Source: Promethearchaeota archaeon
GTDB taxonomy: Archaea > Asgardarchaeota > Lokiarchaeia > Sigyniarchaeales > SOKP01
Length of the DNA stretch: 64,000 bases
Reading direction: 5' to 3'
Assembly (NCBI GenBank): GCA_016839555.1
Contig: JAEOUA010000005.1
Coordinates: forward strand, 62,001 to 126,000
The stretch's first letter is position 1. Each line of letters opens with the position of its first letter. The notes under the pieces are model-generated. The model was not told the origin of the DNA and ran no database searches. It worked only from the letters and a program-made list of their open reading frames with translations. Below are positions 27,325-36,955 of this stretch, piece after piece. The translations under genes and the position numbers were made by a program.

Positions 27325-27450
27325 TAAGTTTTTATCTTTTATGCGATGAAACTCTAATTTAATTACTCGTAAATTTTGCATCGTCTAAAAACAAGTTTTT
27401 CTCTTATTATTATAAAAAAATATTTTTAGAAAAGAATTATTCACTAATTG

Positions 27451-28902
27451 ATGTTAGTGGATAAGAATAAAAGTGATATTGATCAAATTGAATCTCTTTT
27501 TTATCCAAAAGATATCGCTTTTATTGGAGCAACGGAAAGCAGCACCTTTGGATCCATGCTATATTTAAAGGATTTTAAAGATTCTGAATGGTCAGACAAT
27601 TTTTATCCCGTAAATCCTAAACATGATGAGATTTTAGGCTGGAAGTCTTATCCTTCAGTATTAGAAATTCCTAATCACGTGGATACCGCATATATTTCCG
27701 TGAAAACTAAAATAGTTCCAAAGGTATTACAAGAATGTGTAGATAAGGGAATAAAATGGGTAATTATTTTTTCCTCTGGTTTTTCAGAAACAGGCGAAAC
27801 AGAAAGGAAAAAAATAGAACAGCAATTATATGAAATAATTAAAAACTCTGATACAAGAGTTATCGGTCCTAATTGTCTTGGACCCTATAATGGAATCACT
27901 GGCATGAGTTTTTCATTTGCGGCACGACCAAAAAAAGGCACTACCTCTTTTATGTCGCAATCTGGAGGACATTTAAGTCAATTATTGGATATCGGAGTAA
28001 AAAGAGATTTAAGATTTCGATATGGTGTTTCTTTTGGTAATCAAGTGGATTTGAATTGTCTCGATTTTTTACGTTTTTTTAGAGAAGATTTGGGAACTAA
28101 AATTATTGCAGCGTATTTAGAATCATTTGGTTCTTCTACAGGGCATGAATTTTTTATGGAACTTAAGGAAACGACGAAAAAAAAGCCAGTCTTACTATGG
28201 AAAGGAGGATATACACAAGATGGTTCTCGTGCGGCATTTTCACATACTGGTGCCTTAGCTTCTGATTTTAAATTGTGGCAAACCATGGCAAAGCAAACAG
28301 GAGCAACTTTAATTAGAGATAATGAAGAATTTTGGAATACTATAAAGACCTTTGAGCTTTTATATCCTACCAGAATGCCTCAAGGCAGAAATGTGGGAAT
28401 AATTACGCCCGGAGGTGGATCATCTGTAAATATGACAGACTTATTTGCATCTCACAATTTAAAGGTTCCAGAATTAACTCTTGAATCTCAAGAAAAGCTC
28501 AGTAAAATCTTACCAAAAGAAAATGTAAATATTAAAAATCCAGTAGATCTTGGGGCTTCGGGATTCAACATTAACATATTTCTTGAATGTATTGATTATC
28601 TAACCCAAGATAATAAAATAGATATTATTATGATTCCATTATGGAAGCATCACGTTTTCCGCTATGTATTTAAACGGATGATTCAATTACTAAAGAAGAG
28701 GGCAAAACCCTTCGCATTTTGTCTGCCCAGCTTAGCAGATTCGGTAGAATTAGCAAAACGATTTAATATCGCTAAAAGGATCATACATAAAGAGAGAACA
28801 CTATATTATTTTTCCTTAAGAGATGCCGCAAATAGTGTTTCTAAACTTTGCGATTATCTGGATTATTTAAATGCTCATAATATAAAAATTCAAGAGAGTT
28901 AA
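27451..28902 (+). CDS. ADP-forming acyl-CoA synthetase, alpha-subunit-like
   Basis: About 483 residues. Three CoA-ligase domains are in order: a CoA-binding Rossmann domain (FYPKDIAFIGAT), a succinyl-CoA-ligase-like domain (RVIGPNCLGPYNG, SQSGGHLSQLLD) and a second ligase domain with the phosphorylated histidine in FSHTGALAS (His about 265). This is the alpha half of archaeal acyl-CoA synthetases that make ATP from acyl-CoA. The ATP-grasp beta subunit, fused or adjacent in many archaea, is not in this window, so either it is encoded elsewhere or this copy has another partner. ATG 27451 is preferred over the TTG directly before it. Confidence 0.85.
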   Translation: MLVDKNKSDIDQIESLFYPKDIAFIGATESSTFGSMLYLKDFKDSEWSDNFYPVNPKHDEILGWKSYPSVLEIPNHVDTAYISVKTKIVPKVLQECVDKGIKWVIIFSSGFSETGETERKKIEQQLYEIIKNSDTRVIGPNCLGPYNGITGMSFSFAARPKKGTTSFMSQSGGHLSQLLDIGVKRDLRFRYGVSFGNQVDLNCLDFLRFFREDLGTKIIAAYLESFGSSTGHEFFMELKETTKKKPVLLWKGGYTQDGSRAAFSHTGALASDFKLWQTMAKQTGATLIRDNEEFWNTIKTFELLYPTRMPQGRNVGIITPGGGSSVNMTDLFASHNLKVPELTLESQEKLSKILPKENVNIKNPVDLGASGFNINIFLECIDYLTQDNKIDIIMIPLWKHHVFRYVFKRMIQLLKKRAKPFAFCLPSLADSVELAKRFNIAKRIIHKERTLYYFSLRDAANSVSKLCDYLDYLNAHNIKIQES

Positions 28903-29025
28903 ATAATAAACATTTCACTAATAAATTAATAATCCTGTAAAACTTCTGTTTTCTATTTTAATTCTCGTTTGATATAGCTATATTAACATAAAATAAAAAA
29001 AATAAAAAAGAAGATATTTGAATTT

Positions 29026-30504
29026 TTACTCCTCAGATTCTTTTTCTTTTGCTAATCGATCTATTTTACTATCAAGTTTTGATTCAACTTTTGGCATTTC
29101 TGGTAAATGTTTTAAGGTTTCTTTATAATTAATTCCAGACTTTTCCAAGCGTTTTCTTTGAATTAGATATAATAGTGCCCCGACAGCTGTATAGGGGAAA
29201 ACAATTAATGCAACCACAAGTCCCGCATCAGGATCTGTAAATACCAAAAACACGAATATAAATGAAGTAATTGCTCCCATTATACCCATTATTTTTAATG
29301 CTCTGCGAGAAGGTTTAAATCCTGATTTTTCATGCCATTCTGGAAATTTTTTAGGAAGTGTTATTGCGGCTAGTGACACTGGAATTTGCAAAATAAGAAC
29401 TACTACACCTACTACTGCGCTTAATAATACTGCTGAAGTATATACTCCGTAAAATGGAGACAAGATAGGGATAAATGTAAAAAGAAATATTATACCAACT
29501 ATCAGAAGAAGTGTTAGGGCGGGAATTGGGGTTTTTTGTTTTTTATGAATTTTACCTAGTTTTTTTGGAAATAATTGTTCTCTTGAAATCATATAAATAT
29601 CCCTGCTGAAAGCCATAAAACTCGGATGAATAGTAGATCCTATTGCAGTGATAATAAGGACAGCCATGATTCCAACTACAACTGGAGGCAATAATCCTTG
29701 TAGTGCAATTAATTCTGTGACAGTACCGACGGGCTCATCATACGGTTGAACGGCTGCAACCATAAATGCTTGAAGCGTGTAAATAGCGACCAAGAAGATT
29801 ATACTGATAAGCAAAGCTCTCGGAATATTTTTCCCGGGATTTTTTATTTCACCTGCAACTTCTAAGATCAAAGTGAATCCAACATAGGAGAAATAAAATG
29901 TTAAAGCAGTAAATAAGACGGGGGGAAATCCTTCTGGGAAAAGTGGCATGAAATTCCCCCATTTGATAGCGGGAATTGCTGCGACAATGAATATTATCAT
30001 TACAAATATATCTCCAAATATCGTTAAAATCAATTCAATTGCGCCAGAAAGTTGAATTTTAATCCAATTTAAAAAATAGAACACAATTAAAACGATCACC
30101 CCAATAATTACCGAAAACCATACCATCGCATCAGCAGGTATTCCAATCACTTGACCAATAAAAAATCCGAAAGACGCCCCTAAATAAGCTAATGTAGATC
30201 CTACAGCTAATATAATTAGCCAAACAGTCATAAATCCACCAAATCCTCCCATCAATCGACTTACTATAACGTAGGTGCCTCCTGCCACGGGAAAGGCTGA
30301 TCCTAAGTAAGCAGCGATATAAGCTATAAAAATTCCAGGTATAACAGCAATAAGATATGAAATGAAAATTGCTGGACCAGTTTCTGAGAGTTTTTCTGCA
30401 GGAGCAATCCAGATAGAAGCTCCAATTACCATACCTATAATTATAAAGATTGCCATAGGTAAATTTAAGCCGCGTTCTAATTTTTCTTCAGCCATTTTAT
30501 TCAC
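29026..30504 (-). CDS. APC-superfamily amino acid permease
   Basis: 492 residues with twelve membrane helices. The helix 1 motif GMVIGASIWIAPAE (about 19-32) is the substrate-binding G-[S/A]-G-like break of the APC superfamily, and FPVAGGTYVIVSRLMGG and the helix 6 region FYFSYVGFTLILEVAGE are also typical. It probably takes up amino acids or polyamines with H+ or Na+. The C-terminal ~45 residues are charged and cytosolic. ATG 30498 (MAEEKLERG) is an alternative start two codons into the gene. Monocistronic. Confidence 0.87.
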   Translation of the reverse strand: MNKMAEEKLERGLNLPMAIFIIIGMVIGASIWIAPAEKLSETGPAIFISYLIAVIPGIFIAYIAAYLGSAFPVAGGTYVIVSRLMGGFGGFMTVWLIILAVGSTLAYLGASFGFFIGQVIGIPADAMVWFSVIIGVIVLIVFYFLNWIKIQLSGAIELILTIFGDIFVMIIFIVAAIPAIKWGNFMPLFPEGFPPVLFTALTFYFSYVGFTLILEVAGEIKNPGKNIPRALLISIIFLVAIYTLQAFMVAAVQPYDEPVGTVTELIALQGLLPPVVVGIMAVLIITAIGSTIHPSFMAFSRDIYMISREQLFPKKLGKIHKKQKTPIPALTLLLIVGIIFLFTFIPILSPFYGVYTSAVLLSAVVGVVVLILQIPVSLAAITLPKKFPEWHEKSGFKPSRRALKIMGIMGAITSFIFVFLVFTDPDAGLVVALIVFPYTAVGALLYLIQRKRLEKSGINYKETLKHLPEMPKVESKLDSKIDRLAKEKESEE

Positions 30505-30808
30505 ATCAATAATTTTTTAATTTTTTAATAAAATCTAAATTAATTTAGAAATATTGTAATTAATTTGTTATGTTTTTATTTATATTTTTAGCTTTATTTA
30601 TTTTCTTTTAAGAAAATTAGATTTATATAATTCCTTTCAAATTGAAATTAAAACTATAATATCTTTAAGGTCTATAAAATTAAAAAGATTTAAATAAACG
30701 TGAATCATTAATTCTCAATAATTAGTTATCATAGAAGGATTTTATATAATTTTAAATTTTAAAATCTTTTTAAGCAATTTTTAAAAAATATAAAGCAAAT
30801 TCAAATTT
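30505..30808. other. Intergenic, 304 bases, AT-rich
   Basis: Divergent gap between the APC permease and the acyl-CoA synthetase. No frame, repeat or stem stands out. AATATAAA at 30786-30793 is a possible TATA box for the acyl-CoA synthetase, better spaced (about 28 bases) for ATG 30818 than for ATG 30809. Confidence 0.35.
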
Positions 30809-32452
30809 ATGATAAATATGGACATACTGGAACTAAAGTTATTTTGGCAATATGTTGATTATTGGGCTCATATCGATCCAAATTTTCCTTCTATCAGATA
30901 TGGGAAAAAAATTATCAATGCGAAGGAATTAGATGAACAATCTGATAAACTTGCTCAAGCCTTACTGCATATTGGTGTCGAAAAGGGAGATACTGTTGTA
31001 ACGGTACTTCCAACTATTCCCGAATTCATACTCACTTTTCTAGCAGCGAGTAAAATCGGAGGGATTACGATCCCCATGGATAAAGAATATAAAAAAGCGG
31101 ATTTTCAATCCCTAATTCCACATTCTGATCCTAAAGTTATCATTACAATTGATAAATGGGATAAAAACAAAATTGCAGATACGCTCGAGGAATTAAAAAA
31201 TGAATTCGGAGAAATTGAATATATAATGGTCGGCAAGCATCATTTAGGGACTAAATTTGAAGAAATTATGGAGCAAGAATATAATCTGGAAGATGATCTC
31301 CAAAAGGCTAAAGAGAATCAAGATGAAGAGGACACAATTTTAGTAATATGGACTGGTGGTACGACAGGAGCTCCCAAACCAGTTGAATTGACTCATAAAA
31401 ATATTATTCAAATGTGTTTAAGAGAATTTGACAGCATTTTTACCTCTTTGGCTTCAGCAGGATATTCTCCAGAAGATCATAGAATTCCATCTTTGGTGAA
31501 TTTACCTGTAAGTCATGTGGGAGGAGCTGTAGAATTATTGGGCACGGGTATCATTGCAGGATTACAAATGATTGTTCAAGCATCCTGGTCTCCCTGGGAT
31601 TCTTTAAAAGCGATGAGAAAATATCACATACACTTTATGGGGGGAGTTCCAACGATGTTTAAAATCTTTCTCTCTCTTCCCGATTTAGATAATTATCAAC
31701 CCAAGAAATATTTGAACTTAGTTGTTATGTCCGGAGAGAAGGTAAATATGGAACTATTAAAAGGAATTAAGGAAAGAATATGTGAACACATTTCTATTGG
31801 ATATGGAAGTACAGAAGCAGGATCAGAGACTACCTTTACAGAGCCTGGTATCAAATTCGAGAAATTGGCTAGAGGTTATGTAGGAAAAGCTCTCCCAGGA
31901 CAAGAAATCATTATTGTTGACGAGGATGGAAATGAATTACCGCATGGAGAGGAAGGACAAATTTATATAAGAGGTTCATTAATAGCTAAATCATATTATA
32001 AGATGCCTGAGAAAAATAAAGAAGAATTTAAAGAAGATGGTTTTTGTAAAACAGGAGATTTGGGTTATAAAGATGAAAAAGGAGGATTATACATTACAGG
32101 AAGAATAAAACAGATAATTAGAGTGGGTGCTTATACTGTATATCCTACTGAAATTGAAGAACTTGCTCTATCTCATCCGAAAGTTGCGATTGCCGCTGCA
32201 TTAGGTGCCCCAGATGAAATAAAGGGTGAAGTGGTATGGCTAGTAATAGGTCCAGAATTAGGAGTAAAATTCGATGATTCAGATAAAGAAGAACTTGAAA
32301 AAATGTTTCAAAAAAACTTAGCAAAATATGCTGTTCCAAAAAACATCATTGTGTACCCCTTAGATCCTAATGATTTACCTATCACGAGGATAGGAAAAGT
32401 TGATCGAGTAAGATTAAAAAAGGAATTAATCTCAAAACAGACTGAAAGCTAA
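30809..32452 (+). CDS. AMP-forming acyl-CoA synthetase/ligase
   Basis: 547 residues; ATG 30818 is a possible alternative start. ANL-superfamily enzyme that activates a carboxylic acid through an acyl-AMP to its CoA thioester. The P-loop-like A3 motif is WTGGTTGAPKPVELTHKN (about 177-194), then YGSTEAGSETTF (A5), the CKTGDLGYKDEKGGLYITGR hinge region (A7-A8) and the C-terminal catalytic lysine in GKVDRVRLKK. It is followed after 47 bases by an enoyl-CoA hydratase, forming a two-gene acyl-CoA unit. Chain length and substrate are not evident. Confidence 0.9.
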   Translation: MINMDILELKLFWQYVDYWAHIDPNFPSIRYGKKIINAKELDEQSDKLAQALLHIGVEKGDTVVTVLPTIPEFILTFLAASKIGGITIPMDKEYKKADFQSLIPHSDPKVIITIDKWDKNKIADTLEELKNEFGEIEYIMVGKHHLGTKFEEIMEQEYNLEDDLQKAKENQDEEDTILVIWTGGTTGAPKPVELTHKNIIQMCLREFDSIFTSLASAGYSPEDHRIPSLVNLPVSHVGGAVELLGTGIIAGLQMIVQASWSPWDSLKAMRKYHIHFMGGVPTMFKIFLSLPDLDNYQPKKYLNLVVMSGEKVNMELLKGIKERICEHISIGYGSTEAGSETTFTEPGIKFEKLARGYVGKALPGQEIIIVDEDGNELPHGEEGQIYIRGSLIAKSYYKMPEKNKEEFKEDGFCKTGDLGYKDEKGGLYITGRIKQIIRVGAYTVYPTEIEELALSHPKVAIAAALGAPDEIKGEVVWLVIGPELGVKFDDSDKEELEKMFQKNLAKYAVPKNIIVYPLDPNDLPITRIGKVDRVRLKKELISKQTES

Positions 32453-32499
32453 AATAAGTTGAATAATTATATAAAAAAATAAAATGAGGATTGAATAAT

Positions 32500-33270
32500 A
32501 TGGAAAAGAATGTAATATATAAAAAGCAAGGAGATATTGGCAATGTCATTTTAAATAAACCGGATAAATATAACACATTAGATATTGATACTTTAAAAGA
32601 ATTGATTGCTGCTTTCCAAGAAAGTAAAGAAAAGGAAGATATTTGCGTAATATATTCTGCTAAAGGGAAACATTTTACAGTTGGAGCTGACCTAAAGTAT
32701 AGTTACAATCTATTAAATTCTCCAGAAAGAATACCAGAGGCTGTTGAATTTCTGGAAAGTTTTCAAGATCTCACCAGAGCTATGTTAGATCACCCAGGAA
32801 TCATAATAGCAGGTTTACATGGTTGGGTTATTGGAGGTGGATTTGAACAATTGCTTGGATGCGATATTAGAATTGCGGCAGAAGATACAAGAATCATGCT
32901 TCCTGAACTTGGTGCGGGATTATTCTTTTCAAACGCATCAACGAAATTACTCCCTCGAATAGTGGGGGAAGGAAATGCAAAATATTTGATGTTACTTGGT
33001 GATGAAATTAACGCGGAAGAGGCATTAAGAATTGGATTAGTTAGTAAAATCTGTAAAACCACGGCATTAAATAGAATATTAAAGAAAATGGCAAATAAAA
33101 TAACACAAAAAAGTCATTTAGCAATAAAATATACAAAAGACCATCTTAATTATAATCAAGATTTGGGAATTGAAGCAGTTTTAGCCCGCGAAACAATCGC
33201 AATGAGAAAAACTGGGCAATCAGATGAATTGAAAAAAAGATTGAAAATGTTTGTAGAAGAGAGACATTAA
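32500..33270 (+). CDS. Enoyl-CoA hydratase/isomerase family protein
   Basis: 256 residues from ATG 32500, chosen because GAGGA at 32486-32490 sits 9 bases before it; the TTG at 32491 would be too close. Crotonase fold with the first oxyanion-hole motif HFTVGADLKY and the second HGWVIGGGFEQLLGCDIRIA, followed by MLPELGAGLFFSN, where the Glu of PE corresponds to a catalytic acid of hydratases. Most likely hydrates or isomerises an enoyl-CoA made from the product of the upstream synthetase. Its stop is 16 bases from the convergent end of the amino-acid dehydrogenase gene. Confidence 0.88.
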   Translation: MEKNVIYKKQGDIGNVILNKPDKYNTLDIDTLKELIAAFQESKEKEDICVIYSAKGKHFTVGADLKYSYNLLNSPERIPEAVEFLESFQDLTRAMLDHPGIIIAGLHGWVIGGGFEQLLGCDIRIAAEDTRIMLPELGAGLFFSNASTKLLPRIVGEGNAKYLMLLGDEINAEEALRIGLVSKICKTTALNRILKKMANKITQKSHLAIKYTKDHLNYNQDLGIEAVLARETIAMRKTGQSDELKKRLKMFVEERH

Positions 33271-33286
33271 GCTTTTGCTCTCACTT

Positions 33287-34486
33287 TTAATATCTCTCAT
33301 TTAATTTTTGTAGTAATTTCTTATTTCTTTTCATTTTCTTTTTAAGTTCACCTAACGCATCTTTAACAGCAAAATCATAGGATGTCATGCCACTTTCATT
33401 TGCACCTTGAATAATTTCAAATGTCTTATCACTAATTTTCGCTTTAATGAATTCAAAGATTTCTTCTGCATTTTTTGCTACCTTATTTACCCAAATAGCT
33501 AAAATTTCACCAGCATTGGCTATAAAATCAGGAAAAGCAATTATTTCCCTTTCCTTGAGCTTATACTGAATTCCTTTTTCATAAGGTATATTGGCCGCTG
33601 GAACAATTGCAATTGCATCCATTTTCTCGACATTTTTATTATTAATCGCATCTGGTCTGGCACCTGGGATGATAAAATCCGTTTGATATTCTGAGGATAA
33701 TTCAAAAAGTTTTTCTTTTTCCACTTTAACTAAATCTGTGCTTTCATAATGATTAACTAACTCATCTCCATATTTTTTTTTAAGATTTAACAGCAGTTCT
33801 ATATCAAGTCCATTTTCATCAAAAATAGCGCCTTTAATTGTTGAAAGTCCAGTTAAATTGAAACCCAATTCATGGAGGCTCATTCCTACCGCGGTTCCCA
33901 CTTTTCCAAAGCCTTCCAAAATAACAGAAGGTTTCTTACTGGTATCTCGCTTCTTATCGGTTAATTTCTCCAAATTATTGTATATTACTTCTAAACAGTA
34001 AACAACTCCATATCCCGTAAATAACTCTTCGACTGGAACATCGAGCTTGAATAATCCTATCTTATTCGGTGCCAAATTGGGTGCTCCAATAACCTTGAAT
34101 ATTTTTAATAAATCATCATCATCCGTTCCCATATCTGGTCCTGGATAATAAAAATCATTCTTTATGAATGTTTCAATTTGTTTCGCGAAGGCTGTTAATA
34201 ATATATTTTTCTGTTCTTTATTACTATAATCCCCCCAAATACCTACCTTGGCTCCTCCTACTTTCATTTTATAAGAACAAAATTTTAGCGTCATTGCTCT
34301 TGCTAATCTGATAACTTCATCTAATTCGATATCTGGAAGCAATCTAACCCCTCCTGCAGGAATTCCATAGACGGAATTATCAATTACGAGCACAGCATTT
34401 AAGCCTATAGAAGGATTCCTAATATTAATTATTTTTTCTGGACCATATTCATCTAATAAAGAATAGTCTTCTATATTAAAACTCAA
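33287..34486 (-). CDS. Glu/Leu/Phe/Val-type amino acid dehydrogenase
   Basis: 399 residues. The N-terminal substrate domain has GIPAGGVRLLPD (about 41-52), ARAMTLKFCSYKMKVGGAKVGIWGD with the substrate lysine near K68 and the catalytic lysine K80, and PGPDMGTDD. The NAD domain begins at VILEGFGKVGTAVGMSLHELG. The 'GGAKVGIWGD' form is closer to leucine/phenylalanine dehydrogenases than to glutamate dehydrogenase. It catalyses reversible oxidative deamination, linking amino-acid and 2-oxoacid pools. Start ATG 34486; the SRP RNA gene lies just upstream on the same strand. Confidence 0.85.
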   Translation of the reverse strand: MSFNIEDYSLLDEYGPEKIINIRNPSIGLNAVLVIDNSVYGIPAGGVRLLPDIELDEVIRLARAMTLKFCSYKMKVGGAKVGIWGDYSNKEQKNILLTAFAKQIETFIKNDFYYPGPDMGTDDDDLLKIFKVIGAPNLAPNKIGLFKLDVPVEELFTGYGVVYCLEVIYNNLEKLTDKKRDTSKKPSVILEGFGKVGTAVGMSLHELGFNLTGLSTIKGAIFDENGLDIELLLNLKKKYGDELVNHYESTDLVKVEKEKLFELSSEYQTDFIIPGARPDAINNKNVEKMDAIAIVPAANIPYEKGIQYKLKEREIIAFPDFIANAGEILAIWVNKVAKNAEEIFEFIKAKISDKTFEIIQGANESGMTSYDFAVKDALGELKKKMKRNKKLLQKLNERY

Positions 34487-34599
34487 ATTTTTAGCAACTC
34501 CTCTTTAAATGCTTATATAATAATTAATTTCAAGCATATAATTATTTAACCTTTCAAGGATTTTTATAAAACTTATAATATAATTAGGAGTTGGTAACC

Positions 34600-34934
34600 A
34601 AAAACCATAATTCTAAAAAGAGGATGATAAAAATCCGACTCTCGATCCCAATATCTGCTGATAGTGACCGCATTATAACCCTCCACACCCAGTTCTAGAA
34701 GCGTGAGCAACTCAACTTACGACTGCTCCATCCCTGGCCTGATCGGGTTTGTTATTATGAGCTAATATTTTCTCTACAGAAAATACCGCCCAGCCACCCA
34801 CCATCTAGGTGAATGCTTCGACAGGTTATAACATTGTATATCAGCAACTCATGGGACCTGAAGTCGGACATTTCCGCTTTTGAGCATTTTGCGGTCCACC
34901 GAGTATAACGGCTTCAGGCAAGCCCAAGTTGCCC
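34600..34934 (-). ncRNA. Signal recognition particle RNA (archaeal 7S RNA)
   Basis: GC-rich island in AT-rich DNA, read on the minus strand. The S-domain helix 8 core is CAGGCCAGGGATGGAGCAG (34724-34742), matching the universal SRP pattern with a GNRA-type loop (GGGA). Helix 6 is TATTTTCT-GTAG-AGAAAATA-like (about 34766-34785) with a GNAR loop. Helix 5 is supported by long-range complementarity: 34839-34846 with 34656-34663 (TGCTGATA/TATCAGCA) and 34824-34831 with 34673-34680 (TTATAACC/GGTTATAA). CCTGAAG...CTTCAGG forms a 5'-domain helix. A TTTAAATTT element at about 34953-34961 lies 23 bases before the proposed 5' end. Ends are approximate; a T5 run at 34614-34618 marks the likely 3' limit. 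Confidence 0.85.
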
Positions 34935-35017
34935 ATTAGCATTAATGAATACAAATTTAAAAACTTATTGGAAAAAGAGAAGGCGCAAAATAGCAGTAAC
35001 TTATTTTAAGCACCTAA

Positions 35018-35025
35018 TTTATATA
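35018..35025 (+). promoter_or_regulatory. TATA box for the membrane-anchored longin-like gene
   Basis: TTTATATA is centred 26 bases before ATG 35048, the classic archaeal spacing for a leaderless transcript. No Shine-Dalgarno is seen before this ATG. Confidence 0.5.
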
Positions 35026-35047
35026 ATTCTTATTTAAAACTAAAATC

Positions 35048-35689
35048 ATGCTTCGACGTAATATGAAATCAGCACATACATCAAAACAAAAAAAAATAAT
35101 ACGTATTCTTTTCATAAGTTTATTATTAGCAATATTGCTGCCGGTTTTCCCTAATTTGATTGAAAGCATTTTTGGGCGATTAAGAGTGAGAAGTATTTAC
35201 CAAGATATCATCTTTAGTTCAATCATACAAGGTAGTGGTATTTTAATAATAGGAATTGTATTTTATCGAATAAGTAATAATCCATGGCTATTACAACAGC
35301 AAGAGGTATATCTTCTTATCGTTTATTCCCATGATGGATTGGAGTTATATTCTAAATCATTTAGTAAAACTATATCTTCTGAGAGTCTAATATTACTTGC
35401 TGGGGGTTTCTATGCTATAAGTAGTATGTTTCAAGAAATTACTGACGCCGAAGGGATTATTAAAGCTATATTATTAGAAGATAAAGAATTACGGATTATA
35501 AAAAAAGAGCATTTCATCTCTGCATTATTGGTAGATTATTCCACAGAAGCAACAGAGGAAGCTCATAAAAGCTTTGCTGATGAATGTGAAAAGAAATTTC
35601 AAGAAGAATTAAAGCAATTTGCAGGGGAAGTTTCCGTATTTAAAAAAGCAGATGAGATTGTAAAACAATATTTTTATGCAATTTCTTAA
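35048..35689 (+). CDS. Membrane-anchored longin-like protein
   Basis: 213 residues. Two hydrophobic helices at about 20-38 and 54-76 are followed by a cytosolic domain of about 135 residues that reads as a longin-type fold: VYLLIVYSHDGLELYSKSF, helix SSESLILLAGGFYAISSMF, strands KAILLEDKELRIIKKEHFISALLVDY, helix EEAHKSFADECEKKF, then a final helix. The strand-strand-helix-three-strand-helix order is the basis. Membrane-tethered longin or roadblock domains are candidate platforms for small GTPases in Asgard archaea. Start supported by the TATA box 26 bases upstream. No partner gene is adjacent. Confidence 0.65.
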   Translation: MLRRNMKSAHTSKQKKIIRILFISLLLAILLPVFPNLIESIFGRLRVRSIYQDIIFSSIIQGSGILIIGIVFYRISNNPWLLQQQEVYLLIVYSHDGLELYSKSFSKTISSESLILLAGGFYAISSMFQEITDAEGIIKAILLEDKELRIIKKEHFISALLVDYSTEATEEAHKSFADECEKKFQEELKQFAGEVSVFKKADEIVKQYFYAIS

Positions 35690-35770
35690 TTTTTTTATAT
35701 ATTCTAAATTATCTTTTCAATTTTTAACAGGGTTAGTATTTATCATCTAAAAATTGAATTGAAATTTATA

Positions 35771-36856
35771 TTATGGTAATTTTGAAATTGATTCATATAG
35801 TTCTTCTGAGTTGTTAGGAATTGAGGGGATTTTTTCTTTCTTTATGAGAGTTATAGCTTTGTTTGGACATGAAATTACGCAATTTCCACATCCAATACAT
35901 CTTTTTAAATTAATGTGAGCAATTTCTTGTTTAAAAGTAATTGCATCTACTTGACAACGTTCCAGACAGGTTCTGCATCCCTCACAGATTTCTGGATCCA
36001 CTTGTGCTTGATAACTACTCGTCCAATACTCTGCAGGATTGGGAATCATTTTCTGAAGAGATAAAATACCGCAGCAACACCCACAACAGGAGCATAAAAA
36101 CTCAGGATTTTTTGAGTTGGATGGTTGTAAAACTAATCCATCCCTCTGGTTTTTTTTCAAAACTTCTAAGGCTTCCTGCTTATTAATTTTCTTGCCAAAA
36201 CCCCTTTTTAACCATCTTAATGCGACTTCATTAAAAACTAAGCACGTATCTAATCTCGAAGTTTGTTTACACTCTCTTCCATCGATTCTAGCGGTTTTTT
36301 TGCAAATACAATCTAGTAATACAATAGGGCCTTCAATATTTTCAATTATCTTTCTCATATCATTATAAGTACTAACATGATGTTGTGGTTCGATACTTTT
36401 TTCTATGGGTATAGTTCTCAATTGCGGTATTTTTGAAGTTATTAACCGAAGTGCAAATTGAGATTCAATCATATATTTTCTTAGTAGATTTAAGTATTCT
36501 GGAGTTCGATTATAATTTTGAGACTCATCTAAACCCACCACCAAGGGGAGGATCTTGTAATATCTCCCATCCTTCATATTCTTCCACCCAATCAATCCTT
36601 TACTAATGAGCTTCTCTAATATTTCTTTTACTTGATTAGAAGAAAAATTTTTGCGTTCTAGAGAATCCTTTATTTTTTTTAGAGATTTATATTGATGGGT
36701 CAATTCCAACAATACTGGAATCTCATCATAATCAAAAAAGTATTTTAACAATTGGATGTCGGATCCAGAATCAGTAGCTGGAAAACCTACGGGCATCTTA
36801 TCAAGATGTTGCTGTAATTCTCTGTATAAGTGTTCTTTTGAATTAATTTCGCTCAT
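35771..36856 (-). CDS. Winged-helix protein with C-terminal 2x[4Fe-4S] ferredoxin domain
   Basis: 361 residues. Residues about 38-105 look like a winged helix (IPVLLELTHQYKSLKKIKDSLERK, then SNQVKEILEKLISKGLIGWK and a wing). A central part carries extra cysteines (CICKK, CKQTSRLDTC, and CSCCGCCCG near 250), and the C-terminus has two ferredoxin clusters, CEGCRTCLERC and CIGCGNCVISC. Proteins of this layout accompany energy and anaerobic redox metabolism; whether the N-terminal part binds DNA or only packs against the redox domain is unknown. The six-cysteine CSCCGCCCG motif could hold a further cluster. Monocistronic, start ATG 36856. Confidence 0.8.
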   Translation of the reverse strand: MSEINSKEHLYRELQQHLDKMPVGFPATDSGSDIQLLKYFFDYDEIPVLLELTHQYKSLKKIKDSLERKNFSSNQVKEILEKLISKGLIGWKNMKDGRYYKILPLVVGLDESQNYNRTPEYLNLLRKYMIESQFALRLITSKIPQLRTIPIEKSIEPQHHVSTYNDMRKIIENIEGPIVLLDCICKKTARIDGRECKQTSRLDTCLVFNEVALRWLKRGFGKKINKQEALEVLKKNQRDGLVLQPSNSKNPEFLCSCCGCCCGILSLQKMIPNPAEYWTSSYQAQVDPEICEGCRTCLERCQVDAITFKQEIAHINLKRCIGCGNCVISCPNKAITLIKKEKIPSIPNNSEELYESISKLP

Positions 36857-36955
36857 CTTAAAATAAATAGTTCTGTATGTTTTATATTTTATTCATGCGA
36901 AAATATAACTTTTTAATAATTAAAAATGTAAAATCTAATTCTATTAAAAATTAAC

